Source: Terriglobia bacterium
Lineage (GTDB): Bacteria > Acidobacteriota > Terriglobia > Acidiferrales > UBA7541
Assembly (NCBI GenBank): GCA_020072785.1
Contig: JAIQGG010000002.1
Coordinates: 434,001 to 498,000 of the forward strand
Direction: 5' to 3'
Length of the DNA: 64,000 bases
The translations under genes were made by a program, and so were the position numbers. Of this stretch, positions 48,974-58,117 are shown piece by piece. The notes under the pieces are model-generated. The model saw only the letters and a program-made list of their open reading frames with translations, was not told the origin of the DNA and made no database searches. Each line of letters starts with the position of its first letter. The stretch's first letter is position 1.

Positions 48974-50056
48974 ATGAGCATGCCGTTCAAAATCGGAGTA
49001 TTGCAACTGAGCATGGAGCCGCTGGACGAAACCGTGCACATGGCGCAGGCCTGCGACGCCGCGGGCTTCGACGTATTCTGGCTGGCGGAGGCCTACCCGT
49101 GGTGGCGCAAGCATTCCATGGAAGCGCGTTCGTCCACGGCGGAAACGGCGATCATCGCGCGGGAGACGAAGAAGATCGCCATCGGCTGGGGCATCATCTC
49201 GCCCTACACGCGGCATCCCGTGCAGATCGCCATGGAAGCGCGCGTTCTGCAAGAAGCCGCCGGCAAGGGGCGCTTCCTGCTTGGGCTGGGCGCGTCGAAG
49301 ATCTTCATGAAGGAGATCGGCGAGGGCGAGAAGGGCAAGGAGGTCGGCCCCGCGACGGTGATGCGCGAGAGCATCGAAATCATCCAGGCGCTGCTCGCGG
49401 GCAACGAAGTGAAGTACGAGGGCAAGGCCTTCCAGACCTACGCCCCGCCGATCAAGGCCGACGCGCACGTGCCGCGCTGGCCCGTGCCCATTTACGTGGC
49501 GGGCACCGGCCCGGTGATGCAGCGCCTTGCCGGTTCGCATTCCGCCGGGCTGCTGACCGCCAGCATCACGACGCCGAAATTCGCCGCGTATTCGAAGAAG
49601 GCGATGGAGGAGGGAGCGATCGCGGCGGGCAAGGACCCCGCGAAGCTGGACCTCGGCTGCGTGGTGGTCGGCAGCATCGGCGAAAATCCGCGGACCGCGC
49701 GGGAAGGCGCCCGCGAAATGGCTGCCATGTACCTGGCCAACAAGGTGCAGAACATCCGGGGCTCCGCCGATACGCTGCTCGAGTGCGCCGGGCTGACCAT
49801 GGAGGAGATCGCGCCGATCGCCGAAGCCATGGAGCAGGGCGGGCGCAAGGCCGCCGCGAAGGCGGTGAGCGACGCTATTCTCGACAAGGTCTGCCCGGTT
49901 GCCGGCACGCCCTCCCAGTGCATCGAAAAGCTGGAAGAGTACCGCGCGGCGGGCTGCACGCAGATGATGCTCGAGCTGTGGGGCAAGGATCGTCCCGCCC
50001 AGGCCAAGCTCTTCGGCAAAAAAGTCTTGCCGCACTTCCGCAAGAAGAAGCGTTAG
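48974..50056 (+). CDS. LLM-class flavin-dependent oxidoreductase
   Basis: A 360-residue luciferase-like TIM barrel of the methylenetetrahydromethanopterin-reductase/F420 or FMN type. 'MPFKIGVLQLSMEPLDETVH' with 'MAQACDAAGFDVFWLAEAYP' is the standard start. 'AIGWGIISPYTRHPVQIAME' and 'GRFLLGLGASKIFM' are the cofactor-site strands. 'VPIYVAGTGPVMQRLAGSHS' is the usual later motif. The cofactor (F420 or FMN) cannot be decided from the sequence alone. It would oxidise or reduce a pathway intermediate, or act as a monooxygenase. The ATG at 48974 follows AAGG at 48961-48964. It is the last gene of the + strand part of the catabolic cluster. Confidence 0.88.
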   Translation: MSMPFKIGVLQLSMEPLDETVHMAQACDAAGFDVFWLAEAYPWWRKHSMEARSSTAETAIIARETKKIAIGWGIISPYTRHPVQIAMEARVLQEAAGKGRFLLGLGASKIFMKEIGEGEKGKEVGPATVMRESIEIIQALLAGNEVKYEGKAFQTYAPPIKADAHVPRWPVPIYVAGTGPVMQRLAGSHSAGLLTASITTPKFAAYSKKAMEEGAIAAGKDPAKLDLGCVVVGSIGENPRTAREGAREMAAMYLANKVQNIRGSADTLLECAGLTMEEIAPIAEAMEQGGRKAAAKAVSDAILDKVCPVAGTPSQCIEKLEEYRAAGCTQMMLELWGKDRPAQAKLFGKKVLPHFRKKKR

Positions 50057-50083
50057 GTTTTCAGTCAAGCCGGAAAGAAAAGA

Positions 50084-50114
50084 GGGACACGAACCATCGT
50101 GCCCCTACTTTTTT
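50084..50114. terminator. Rho-independent terminator between convergent catabolic genes
   Basis: GGGACACG at 50084-50091 pairs with CGTGCCCC at 50098-50105 (one mismatch), followed by TACTTTTTT ending at 50114. It ends the + strand operon and lies 33 bp from the convergent gene's stop. Confidence 0.75.
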
Positions 50115-50146
50115 GTGGCAGCGTGTTTCGTTAAAGCGAGGGCGCG

Positions 50147-51352
50147 TCAGGCAGGCCGCTTGACGCGGGTGGCGATGGCGCGCAGTTCGTCGTCGGTGAC
50201 CAGGCGGCGCTGCTCCGTGCCGAGGCGCTTCACAGCGGCGAGCGCCGCCTGCTGCTGCTCCGCGCTCAGATCCAGCCCCAGTTCCTGGCACTTGATGGCG
50301 ATGCTGTCGATGCCGCTCTTCTTGCCGAGGACGATGCGGCGCTCGGCGTTCACCAGGTCCGCGGAAAACGGCTCGATCGCTTCCGGGATGTGGAACTGGC
50401 TGGCCACGGCGCCGCTTTCGCGCATGAAGAGGTTTTCGCCGACGACCGGCTTCCACGGCTCCATGGCGTAGCCGGAGGCGCGGCGCACCAGCGCGGAGAC
50501 CTCGCGGATTTTCTTCAGGTTCAGCGCCACCGGCACGTTGTAGAGGCCGTAGAGGGCCATGGCGATCTCGCCGAGGTCGGCGTTGCCGGCGCGCTCGCCC
50601 ATGCCGTTGATGGTGCCCTGGATCCACTGCGCACCGCCGCGCACGGCGGCAATGGCGCAGGCCGTGGCCAGGCCGAAGTCGTCGTGGCCGTGAAAGTGCA
50701 GCGGCACGCCGGGGCCGACCCACGCGCGCACCTGGCGCATCAGGAACTCCACGGCCTCGGGGCCGCAGACGCCGATGGTGTCCACGACGACCAGTTCGCT
50801 GGCGCCGGCATCCAGCGCGTTCTGGTAAAAGCTGCGCAGCGATTCCAGCTCGGTGCGCGTGCCGTCCACGGTGAAGAAGGCCACCTTTACGCCGTTTTTC
50901 ACGGCGTGGCTGATGGCGTCGGCGGCGCGGCGTTTGGCTTCGTCGGGAGAGAGGCCGTAGGCCTTGAGCTTGAGGGCGCTGGTGGGCGTCTCGATGACCG
51001 CGGCGCGCGAGCCGAGGCGCAGAAGTTCGTCCACGTCGGCGCGCACGGCGCGGGCGAAACCCCAGATTTCGGCCTTCAGCCCGGCGTTGGCGATGCGCTG
51101 GAAGGCCTCGGCGTCGTCCGCGGAAACGCGCGGGAAGCCCGCCTCGATGCGCTCGATGCCCAGGGCGTCCAGCCCCTGCGCGATTTCGAGCTTCTGCTGG
51201 GGCGTGAGCACCACGCCGACGGTCTGTTCGCCGTCGCGCAGCGTGGTGTCGTAGAAGTGCACGGCGCCGCTCTTCGCGAAAGGTCCGCGAATCTCCGGCC
51301 GCTCGTTCAGCGCGCTGATCCAGATGCCTTTGTCCCGTCCGTTTGCGCTCAT
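50147..51352 (-). CDS. HMGL-like enzyme (isopropylmalate/homocitrate synthase family)
   Basis: A 401-residue DRE-TIM metallolyase. The first motif '[19 protein letters not shown]' supplies the metal and catalytic residues. '[20 protein letters not shown]' contains the HxH metal ligands, and '[20 protein letters not shown]' holds the Gly-Glu-Arg-Ala-Gly-Asn motif. The C-terminal part '[20 protein letters not shown]' resembles homocitrate synthases and isopropylmalate synthase-like proteins without the allosteric domain. It would condense acetyl-CoA with a 2-oxo acid, or cleave a 3-hydroxyacyl compound. It lies 10 bp downstream of the FAH-family gene in the same transcript, in a catabolic setting, so a Leu pathway role is unlikely. 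Confidence 0.87.
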   Translation of the reverse strand: MSANGRDKGIWISALNERPEIRGPFAKSGAVHFYDTTLRDGEQTVGVVLTPQQKLEIAQGLDALGIERIEAGFPRVSADDAEAFQRIANAGLKAEIWGFARAVRADVDELLRLGSRAAVIETPTSALKLKAYGLSPDEAKRRAADAISHAVKNGVKVAFFTVDGTRTELESLRSFYQNALDAGASELVVVDTIGVCGPEAVEFLMRQVRAWVGPGVPLHFHGHDDFGLATACAIAAVRGGAQWIQGTINGMGERAGNADLGEIAMALYGLYNVPVALNLKKIREVSALVRRASGYAMEPWKPVVGENLFMRESGAVASQFHIPEAIEPFSADLVNAERRIVLGKKSGIDSIAIKCQELGLDLSAEQQQAALAAVKRLGTEQRRLVTDDELRAIATRVKRPA

Positions 51353-51362
51353 GGTTTCCCGC

Positions 51363-52370
51363 TTACGCCTTGGCCTTGTCCGGGTGCCCCTGCTTCCAGG
51401 AGATCACGGGGTTGCGCAGCACGCCGATCTTTTCGATCTCGCACTCGACCACGTCGCCGGGCTTCAGGTAGAGCGCCTTGGGGTCTGCGCTGAAGGCAGC
51501 CACGCCGGAAACCGTTCCGGTAGACAGCACGTCACCCGCGGTGTAGCCCATCGAGGAGTAGTGGGCGATGATCTCCGGCACGGTCACGCTCATCTTGCTG
51601 GTGTGCGACTTCTGGCGCATCTTGCCGTTGACGCGCAGCTCCATGCTCAGGTTGTTGGGCTGGGGGATTTCGTCGGCGGTGACGATGTGCGGCCCCAGCG
51701 GGCAGAAGGTGTCAATGGCCTTGCAGAAGCTGAACACGCCGGACTTCATCTCCTGGCGCTGGATGTCGCGCGCGGTGATGTCGTTGAAGATGACGTAGCC
51801 GCCGATGTAGTCCCTGGCTTCGCTCTCGCCGAAATGCTTGCCGCTCTTCTTCATCACCAGGGCCAGCTCCAGCTCGTAGTCCAGCTCCTGGGTCAGGTGC
51901 TCGGGGTAAATGATCGGCGCATCGGGGCCGATGATGGCGTCCACGTTCTGGAAGAAGACGATCCACGGAAGCACGGGGTGCGAGAAGCCGGACTTCTGGG
52001 CCTCTTCATGGTGTTCGCGGAAATTGCCCGCGGTGTGGAAAAATTTCTTAGGCTGGATGGGAGCCTTGATCTGCACTGCGTCGCGGCGGAAGAAGATGGC
52101 CTCGCCGGACGCGCCCCGGGCCTCCGGGCCTTCCTGGCGCGCGTATTCCAGAGCGGTTTGGGCGGCGTCTAGACCGCGGTCGCCGTTTTCGAAGAGACCG
52201 CGCATGTTGGCGGGAACGCGGGCATCGGCCAGGGCGTAGAAGGCCCCTTCCTGCTGGACGTTCCGCAGGTAGAGGGCGTAGGCCGCGTTCAAATCGACGA
52301 TCTGCCCGTCCGCAGCGACCGCGCCGATGCGGTCCTCGCGGCTGCCGGCATTGAAAGTGACCAGTTTCAT
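51363..52370 (-). CDS. fumarylacetoacetate hydrolase family protein
   Basis: A 335-residue FAH-fold enzyme. The N-terminal cap is followed by the catalytic domain 'KKFFHTAGNFREHHEEAQKS'. The metal ligands are in 'LDYELELALVMKKSGK' (Glu/Glu) and 'GYVIFNDITARDIQ' (Asp). 'KAIDTFCPLGPHIVTADEIP' and 'GDVLSTGTVSGVAAF' complete the family core. Such enzymes cleave or decarboxylate beta-diketo acids such as fumarylpyruvate or 2-oxohepta-3-ene-dioate. The ATG at 52370 ('MKLVTFNAG') is the typical start. It shares a divergent promoter region (52371-52594) with the APC permease and is cotranscribed with the HMGL-like gene. Confidence 0.9.
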   Translation of the reverse strand: MKLVTFNAGSREDRIGAVAADGQIVDLNAAYALYLRNVQQEGAFYALADARVPANMRGLFENGDRGLDAAQTALEYARQEGPEARGASGEAIFFRRDAVQIKAPIQPKKFFHTAGNFREHHEEAQKSGFSHPVLPWIVFFQNVDAIIGPDAPIIYPEHLTQELDYELELALVMKKSGKHFGESEARDYIGGYVIFNDITARDIQRQEMKSGVFSFCKAIDTFCPLGPHIVTADEIPQPNNLSMELRVNGKMRQKSHTSKMSVTVPEIIAHYSSMGYTAGDVLSTGTVSGVAAFSADPKALYLKPGDVVECEIEKIGVLRNPVISWKQGHPDKAKA

Positions 52371-52594
52371 TCTTGGGTTCCTCGTCTCTCGGTCTATGTG
52401 CGGCGAATCGCGCAGGACCGCAACCAAAAAGTTTAACTGTCCAGCGCGAGGCTGTCTACGGGAAAGCCCGCAGCGAAATGCGGCCCGCGCCCCGTGGAGA
52501 AGCGCGGGGTGCAATCGCCTGCTGCAAGGGGGCCAGATGTGATAAGAATCCAGTTCCCGGAGGAGCGGCTTACACTTCCGCCGGGCGGGGTGAA

Positions 52595-53920
52595 ATGACC
52601 ACACTCGCGCGCAAGCTGCGTCTTGGCGATTACTTCACGCTGGCCTTCGGCACCATGATCGGCGTCGGCTGGCTGGTGCTGATGGACGACTGGCTGGGCC
52701 GCGGCGGGCCGCTGGGGGCCATTCTGGGCTTTTTGCTGGGCGCGTTGCTGTTGCTGCCGGTCGGCTATGTCTATGGCCAGTGGGTGCTGCGGCTGCCGGA
52801 CGCCGCCGGGGAAGCGGCGTACACGGCGCAGGTCTTTCCGCCCCTGGTCAGCTTTGTCACCGGCTGGCTGATGCTGCTGGCCTACTTCATCGTCTGCCCC
52901 TGGGAAGCGGTGGCCTTCGGCAAGATCGCGGCGTACATCTTTCCTGCGCTCGATTCGCTGGAGCTGTACCGCATCGGCGGTCATCCCGTCTACCTGCCGC
53001 GGCTGCTGCTGGGCATGGGCCTGACAGTGTTCCTCACCCTGCTGAACTATCGCGGCATCCGTTTCAGCGCCAATTTTCAGAACTGGAGCACCGGCATGGT
53101 CCTGTTTCTCTTCGTATTTGTGCTGGGCATCAGCGCCAGCCACGGAGCCCCGGCCAATTTCCACCCCCTGTTTCATGCGGCGCCAGCGCTTTCCATCCTG
53201 CTGACGCTGCAGATCGTGCCGTACTTCATGACCGGCTTCGAATCCGTGGCCAAATCCGCCGAGGAGGCCCATCCGGAGTTCCGGCAGAAGAGCTTTCTGC
53301 ATGCCATCGCGCTGGCGCTGCTGGTCGGCGCATTTTTTTACGCCCTGGCCATCGCTGCGGTGGCCTACATCACGCCGTGGCAGAGCCTGCTGGGCAAGCG
53401 CTTCGCGACGGCCGTCGCTTTCGAACACGCGGTGGGAGCGCGCTGGCCCGTGCAGTTGATCCTGACCATGGCGTTGTTCGCGCTGTTCGAAGTGTTCAAC
53501 GGCAATTTTGTGGCCTCCAGCCGCCTGCTCTTTGCCTACGGCCGCCGCAATACGGTCAGCCCGCGCTTCGCCCAGATTCATCCGCGGTTTCAGACTCCGG
53601 GCGTGGCGGTGCTGGCGATTGGCGCGGGGACGCTGGCCGGGCTGATCCTCGGCGACGCCATCCTGGTGCCGGTCACCGAGGTCGGCTCGGCGGCTTCGGC
53701 GCTGGGCTGGCTGGCGGCCTGCGTTTCCTTTTTCCTGGTCGAGCCGCGCGTGCGGTTGCGGCTTATCGCCTCGGCGGGTGCGCTGGCTTCGCTGGCGCTG
53801 GTGCTCATGAAGTTTCTGCCGGGCGTCCCGGGCCACTTTACGCAGTGGGAATGGGTCTCCCTGGCGCTGTGGCTGGCTTTGGGCTTCTTCCTGCGGGGGT
53901 TTGCCCGCAAAGCCGCGTAA
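52595..53920 (+). CDS. APC-superfamily permease
   Basis: A 441-residue inner-membrane transporter with about 12 helices. 'FGTMIGVGWLVLMDDWLGRG' is the unwound helix-1 site (Gly-Val-Gly). 'ALFEVFNGNFVASSRLLFAY' is the conserved helix-8 region with the 'ASSRLLFAYGR' motif typical of amino acid/amine APC proteins. 'YFMTGFESVAKSAEEAHP' is helix 6. It is a different subgroup from the permease at 17009. It is transcribed divergently from the HMGL/FAH pair, so it likely imports the substrate of the catabolic cluster. The ATG at 52595 has GGCGGGG about 8 bp before it. Confidence 0.88.
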   Translation: MTTLARKLRLGDYFTLAFGTMIGVGWLVLMDDWLGRGGPLGAILGFLLGALLLLPVGYVYGQWVLRLPDAAGEAAYTAQVFPPLVSFVTGWLMLLAYFIVCPWEAVAFGKIAAYIFPALDSLELYRIGGHPVYLPRLLLGMGLTVFLTLLNYRGIRFSANFQNWSTGMVLFLFVFVLGISASHGAPANFHPLFHAAPALSILLTLQIVPYFMTGFESVAKSAEEAHPEFRQKSFLHAIALALLVGAFFYALAIAAVAYITPWQSLLGKRFATAVAFEHAVGARWPVQLILTMALFALFEVFNGNFVASSRLLFAYGRRNTVSPRFAQIHPRFQTPGVAVLAIGAGTLAGLILGDAILVPVTEVGSAASALGWLAACVSFFLVEPRVRLRLIASAGALASLALVLMKFLPGVPGHFTQWEWVSLALWLALGFFLRGFARKAA

Positions 53921-53972
53921 AGCATCGCCGCGCTCGTGTATACTGCTCCCGGCAGATTCGCGACGTCTCTCC

Positions 53973-54752
53973 ATGCTTCCATTTCTCCATCTAGGTCCGC
54001 TGGCGATTCCGACGTTTGGCCTTATGGTCGCGACCGCACTGCTTGCCGCGGCCTACATCCTGGACGCCGATTTTCGCCGCCGCCGGCTGCGCGCCGACGC
54101 CTTTATGATCATCGGGATCGCCGGCCTAGCGGGGATTACGGGAGCGCGGCTCTATCACGTGCTGGAGCGCCCGGCGCAGCTCTTTGCCGATCCCTGGCCG
54201 CTGCTCTTTAGCCGCTTTGGGTTCGCCTGGTTCGGCGGCTTCCTCGGGGGCTTCGCGGCGCTGCTGTTCCTGGCGCGGCGGGAGAACCTGCCGCTGCTGG
54301 AATTTCTCGACGCCTGCTCGCCCGCCGGGGCCGTGGGCTATGCCATCGGACGCATCGGCTGCCTGCTCTCCGGCGACGGCGATTACGGCATTCCGACCTC
54401 GCTGCCCTGGGGGATGAGTTTCCCGAACGGCCTCGTGCCGACCACCGAGCGCGTGCATCCCACGCCGATCTATGAATTCCTGGTCTGGTGCGCCATCGCC
54501 GCCTTTCTCTGGCATCTGGGCACCAAAGCCCTGAGCGGCCGGAAGGTCCGCGGCGAGATCTTCTGCTACTACCTGCTGCTCACGGGGCTGGCGCGCTTCC
54601 TGGTGGAATTTCTGCGCATCAACCCGCGCTCGTTCTTCGGCCTTTCGAACGCTCAGGCGGCCAGTTTGTTCTCCATGCTCTTCGGCGCGCTGCTGCTGTG
54701 GCGAATTCGCAGTGTGCTGAAGGACTCTCCTGCCGCTTCCGGGAATTCGTAG
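53973..54752 (+). CDS. lgt: prolipoprotein diacylglyceryl transferase-like protein
   Basis: A 259-residue inner-membrane protein that resembles Lgt, the first enzyme of lipoprotein maturation (transfers diacylglycerol to the lipobox Cys). 'GIAGLAGITGARLYHVLERP' and 'FSRFGFAWFGGFLGGFAALL' are recognisable, as is 'VGYAIGRIGCLLSGDGDYGI' in place of the canonical GRxGNFxNxExxG. 'HPTPIYEFLVW' and 'LVEFLRINPRS' are the usual closing motifs. The catalytic His/Arg set diverges from E. coli in the Asn positions, as in many acidobacterial homologues. The ATG at 53973 follows the permease by 52 bp. Lipoproteins such as the one at 20128 would be its substrates. Confidence 0.85.
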   Translation: MLPFLHLGPLAIPTFGLMVATALLAAAYILDADFRRRRLRADAFMIIGIAGLAGITGARLYHVLERPAQLFADPWPLLFSRFGFAWFGGFLGGFAALLFLARRENLPLLEFLDACSPAGAVGYAIGRIGCLLSGDGDYGIPTSLPWGMSFPNGLVPTTERVHPTPIYEFLVWCAIAAFLWHLGTKALSGRKVRGEIFCYYLLLTGLARFLVEFLRINPRSFFGLSNAQAASLFSMLFGALLLWRIRSVLKDSPAASGNS

Positions 54753-54764
54753 GGCCGCCGTTCC

Positions 54765-56684
54765 ATGGATGCCAGCCAGGCAAAAGCAGGGAACCGGAAT
54801 CTCTCTTACGCCAACCGCGTGTGGCGCGCCGTTCTCGACGCCCTTTCCGGCGCTCCGCAGCAAGCCATGGGACGAAAAGATCTCCCGGGCCTGTTGTTAA
54901 TTCTTGCTTCCTTTGCCGCGGGGCTCGCCTCCACCTGGCAACGCTGGGGGAACCCGCTGGTGGATAGCGGGCGCGAATTGAATGCGCCGCTGCGTCTGCT
55001 TCGCGGCGAGATGCTCTATTCCGATGTGCGCTACCACTACGGCCCGCTCTCTCCCTACGTGGACGCCGCGCTCTACCGGATATTCGAGCCCTCTCTGTGG
55101 GTGCTCTGGGGCCGCGGCATCGTCTCGACCCTCATTATTCTGGGGCTGGTCTACTGGCTGGGACGCCAGGTGACCGGCCGCTTCCCCGCGACGCTCACCT
55201 GCCTGGCGGTCACCTGGGTCTGCGCCTTGAAGTCCCAGGGGAACTACATCATGCCCTACGCCTACGCGGGGCTCGACGGCAACATTTTCGCCCTGGCAAC
55301 CACGGCGCTGCTGATCATCTTTCTGCGGCAGGAGAGGCTTCGCTGGCTATTCGCCGCGGGTGTACTGGCAGCGCTCGCGGTGGTGACCAAGACGGAGATG
55401 GGAATCACCGCGGTGGGCACGGGTTTTGTGGCCACCGCCCTCGCTGGCTACCCGCGCGTCCGCAGAATCGCGGCGTGGCTTGTGGTCTTTCTGCTGCCCG
55501 CACTGGGCATACCGGCGGTGGTCTACACGTGGCTCGCCGCGCGAGTGGGCTGGCACACGCTCGCGAACGAAAGCTATCTCTTCTTCAGCCACGTGCCGTG
55601 GCAAATCATGTATTTCAATAAATGGCGTTTCGGTTTGGACCGCCCCTGGCATTCGCTGGGGCTGATGGCCGCCACGCTCGCGCGCCTAATCGCCTTCGCC
55701 GGCCTTCTGGCTTCCGCCGCTCTCTTGCTCGAAAAGCGCCGCAAGGACGCGCAAGGCGCGAGCGCTCCTACGTCCGGGGGGCCGGGCGGGGCGTGGAAGC
55801 TCCTCGCGGTTTCCCTGGCGGGGATTGTGGTGACCAGCATCGGCCTGTCGGACTTGGGACCCTTCATGGCCATGCCTTTTATCCTGCTGGCGTTCATCGC
55901 CGCCGGACTTGCCGCCTTTGTGCAGAGCTCGTGCGAGGGCGCCCTGGAAGCACGAAGCAATGCCGGCACGCTGGTGATCCTGGCTGTGTTCTCGTTCGGC
56001 AGCCTGGCGCGCATTGTCCTCCGCGTGTCCACGGGAGGAGCGCTGAGCTCGTTCCTTCTGCCGGGCGCGGTGCTCTTTTTCGTCTATGCCTGGCTGGTGA
56101 TCTTCCCCCTATTTCTACCCGAGCCGGAGAGCCGCCGCCTGGCCGGGAAGCTGGCTTCTTCCGTCCTGGTAGCGGCCCTGCTGGTTACGGCGGGCACGCT
56201 CTGCGTGCGCTACCGGCGCAAATTCACCTATCCCATCGTGACGCCCCGGGGAACCTGGCGCACGTATCCTGAACTGGGTCTCGCGATGGATCAGGCGCTG
56301 CAGTTCATCGAGAAGAACACGGCGCGTGGAGACGCCGTCGCCATTCTGCCGGAAGGCTCCGCGCTCAACTTCCTCACCGACCGCCGCAATCCGCTTCGCG
56401 AGGAGATCATCGTGCCCGGCTATGTGGACGCGGCGGGCGAAGAGCGGGCCATCGAGCGGCTGCGCAGCCAGCGCGTTCCGCTGGTGCTCATCGCGAACCG
56501 TCCGACGCGTGAGTACGCCCAAACCATTTTCGGGGTGGACTACAACCAGCGCCTGTTCTCGTGGATTGAGCAGAATTACCGGCTGTGCGGCGTCTTCGGG
56601 CCGCGCCCCGACCCGAGCCTGTCCATCGGCAGCCCGGTCTTCTTTATCCGCAGCTATTGCCGCATTCCTTCTCCGCCTCGATAA
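54765..56684 (+). CDS. GT39-like membrane glycosyltransferase or polytopic protein
   Basis: A 639-residue membrane protein with about 10-12 helices. 'NPLVDSGRELNAPLRLLRGE' holds an acidic residue in the first extracytoplasmic loop, as in ArnT/PMT-type lipid-linked glycosyltransferases. 'LYSDVRYHYGPLSPYVDAAL' is also typical of that group. The C-terminal periplasmic part ('EKNTARGDAVAILPEGSALN', 'RNPLREEIIVPGYVDAAGEE') resembles the soluble end of such transferases. It starts 12 bp after lgt, so the pair may be one operon. A lipid or envelope glycan role is inferred from the fold. Confidence 0.75.
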   Translation: MDASQAKAGNRNLSYANRVWRAVLDALSGAPQQAMGRKDLPGLLLILASFAAGLASTWQRWGNPLVDSGRELNAPLRLLRGEMLYSDVRYHYGPLSPYVDAALYRIFEPSLWVLWGRGIVSTLIILGLVYWLGRQVTGRFPATLTCLAVTWVCALKSQGNYIMPYAYAGLDGNIFALATTALLIIFLRQERLRWLFAAGVLAALAVVTKTEMGITAVGTGFVATALAGYPRVRRIAAWLVVFLLPALGIPAVVYTWLAARVGWHTLANESYLFFSHVPWQIMYFNKWRFGLDRPWHSLGLMAATLARLIAFAGLLASAALLLEKRRKDAQGASAPTSGGPGGAWKLLAVSLAGIVVTSIGLSDLGPFMAMPFILLAFIAAGLAAFVQSSCEGALEARSNAGTLVILAVFSFGSLARIVLRVSTGGALSSFLLPGAVLFFVYAWLVIFPLFLPEPESRRLAGKLASSVLVAALLVTAGTLCVRYRRKFTYPIVTPRGTWRTYPELGLAMDQALQFIEKNTARGDAVAILPEGSALNFLTDRRNPLREEIIVPGYVDAAGEERAIERLRSQRVPLVLIANRPTREYAQTIFGVDYNQRLFSWIEQNYRLCGVFGPRPDPSLSIGSPVFFIRSYCRIPSPPR

Positions 56685-56755
56685 AGCCAGCGGCTGCCTT
56701 TCCTCGGAATTTTTCCGGATTCCGGGAGTCGAATTGACACATCCGTTCGAAACGC

Positions 56756-58036
56756 CTACTGCTTGACGATGGCGCCATCCTTCATCACGAAGGCAACCTT
56801 GCGCAGCGTCTGAATGTTGTCCAGGGGGTTTTCCGGAGTGGCGATGATGTCCGCCGCCATCCCCGGCTTCAGCGCACCGCGTTCCTTGTCCACGCCGAGC
56901 AGGCGCGCCGCATTGATGGTCATCGCCCGCAGGGTGTCCGCGGCCGGAACGCCCGCTTCCACCCAGCTGTTGATGTAATCAATGGCCAGCGTTCCGCGCG
57001 TTTCCCCGGGCAGCTCGACGTCCACGTCCGTGCCGAAAGCCAGGTTCACGCCGATCCTGTAGGCGCGGCGCAGACGGTCCACCCACACTTTGTGGTCCCA
57101 GGGATTGCCCAGCGCCTGCGTCAGCTTCTCGCTGAACTCCGTGCCCACCAGCGTCACGTTGTTCTTTTTTGCCAGTTGCAGATCCTCGTCGGTCATCTGG
57201 AAGCCATGCTCGATCGAGTCCACACCCGCTTCCGCGGCGTTGTGCGCCCCGGCGTGGGTCCAGCAGTGCGCGGCGAGCTTCAATCCGGAGGCGTGCGCCT
57301 CGCTGACGAGGTAGCGGATGTCGTCCACCGAGTAGATGTAGTCCTGGTCGTCCACGACGATCTTGATGAACTTCGCGCCGAAGTGGATGTTCTGGCGAAC
57401 GGCCTTGCGCATCTCGTCGCGGGTGTCGGCGAAGAGATATTCGGGCGTGGCCAGGTCCTTCTTTTCCGGCTGCAGGTGAAACTGTCCGCCATAGGGGGCG
57501 ATGATGATTCCCGCGTTGACGACCGTCGGCCCCTGTACCACGCCGGCTTCGATGGCGCGCCGCAGGTCGGTGTCCGCGTAGTTGCCGGCATTGCCGATAT
57601 CGCGGACCGTGGTGAAGCCGGAGGCCAGCATGGCCTGGCCGTTGGCCACGCCCTCGATCGCGCGATAGGCCGTGGTGTCCAGCAGCGTGGTGATGAAGTA
57701 GTTGCCGGCGTCGCGCTTGGGCTGCACCGACATACACAGGTGGGTGTGCGCGTCGAAGAGGCCCGGAAGCACCGTGGCCTGCGACAGGTCCACGACCTTC
57801 GCGCCCGCCGGAATGGCCACCTTTTCGCCGATGGCCTTGATCGTCCTGCCCTCGACCAGGATGATCTGATTCGCCGCCGTCTTCCCGGTCTCCGGGTCCA
57901 CCAGCTTTCCGGCCTTGATGGCCGTGATTTGCGGCGCGGGCGGCTTTTCCGTTTGCTGCGCCGCCGCGGGCAGCACCGCCAGCGCCGCCATCGTCAGACC
58001 CAGAAGCAAAGACCGGCCAATTCTGCTCTTGCTCAT
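56756..58036 (-). CDS. exported metal-dependent amidohydrolase
   Basis: A 426-residue protein of the imidazolonepropionase/prolidase-like amidohydrolase group. The signal peptide is 'LLLGLTMAALAVLPAAAQ'. The first metal motif is 'LPGLFDAHTHLC', the carbamylated-Lys region is 'FGAKFIKIVVDDQDYIYSVD', then 'SGLKLAAHCWTHAGAHNAAE' (His), 'SIEHGFQMTDEDL' (His) and 'LAFGTDVDVELPG' (Asp). Homologues degrade cyclic dipeptides, organophosphates or Xaa-Pro in the periplasm. The start at 58036 has GAGGAG before it. 58037-58117 separates it from aconitase on the same strand, so they may be cotranscribed. Confidence 0.9.
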   Translation of the reverse strand: MSKSRIGRSLLLGLTMAALAVLPAAAQQTEKPPAPQITAIKAGKLVDPETGKTAANQIILVEGRTIKAIGEKVAIPAGAKVVDLSQATVLPGLFDAHTHLCMSVQPKRDAGNYFITTLLDTTAYRAIEGVANGQAMLASGFTTVRDIGNAGNYADTDLRRAIEAGVVQGPTVVNAGIIIAPYGGQFHLQPEKKDLATPEYLFADTRDEMRKAVRQNIHFGAKFIKIVVDDQDYIYSVDDIRYLVSEAHASGLKLAAHCWTHAGAHNAAEAGVDSIEHGFQMTDEDLQLAKKNNVTLVGTEFSEKLTQALGNPWDHKVWVDRLRRAYRIGVNLAFGTDVDVELPGETRGTLAIDYINSWVEAGVPAADTLRAMTINAARLLGVDKERGALKPGMAADIIATPENPLDNIQTLRKVAFVMKDGAIVKQ

Positions 58037-58117
58037 GCGAAGCTCCTCTTCTGATTTCCAGGTGATGGAAAGGCGGACTCTCCGAGGCAACCGGAAAGCC
58101 AGCGTAAGGAAACAGCC

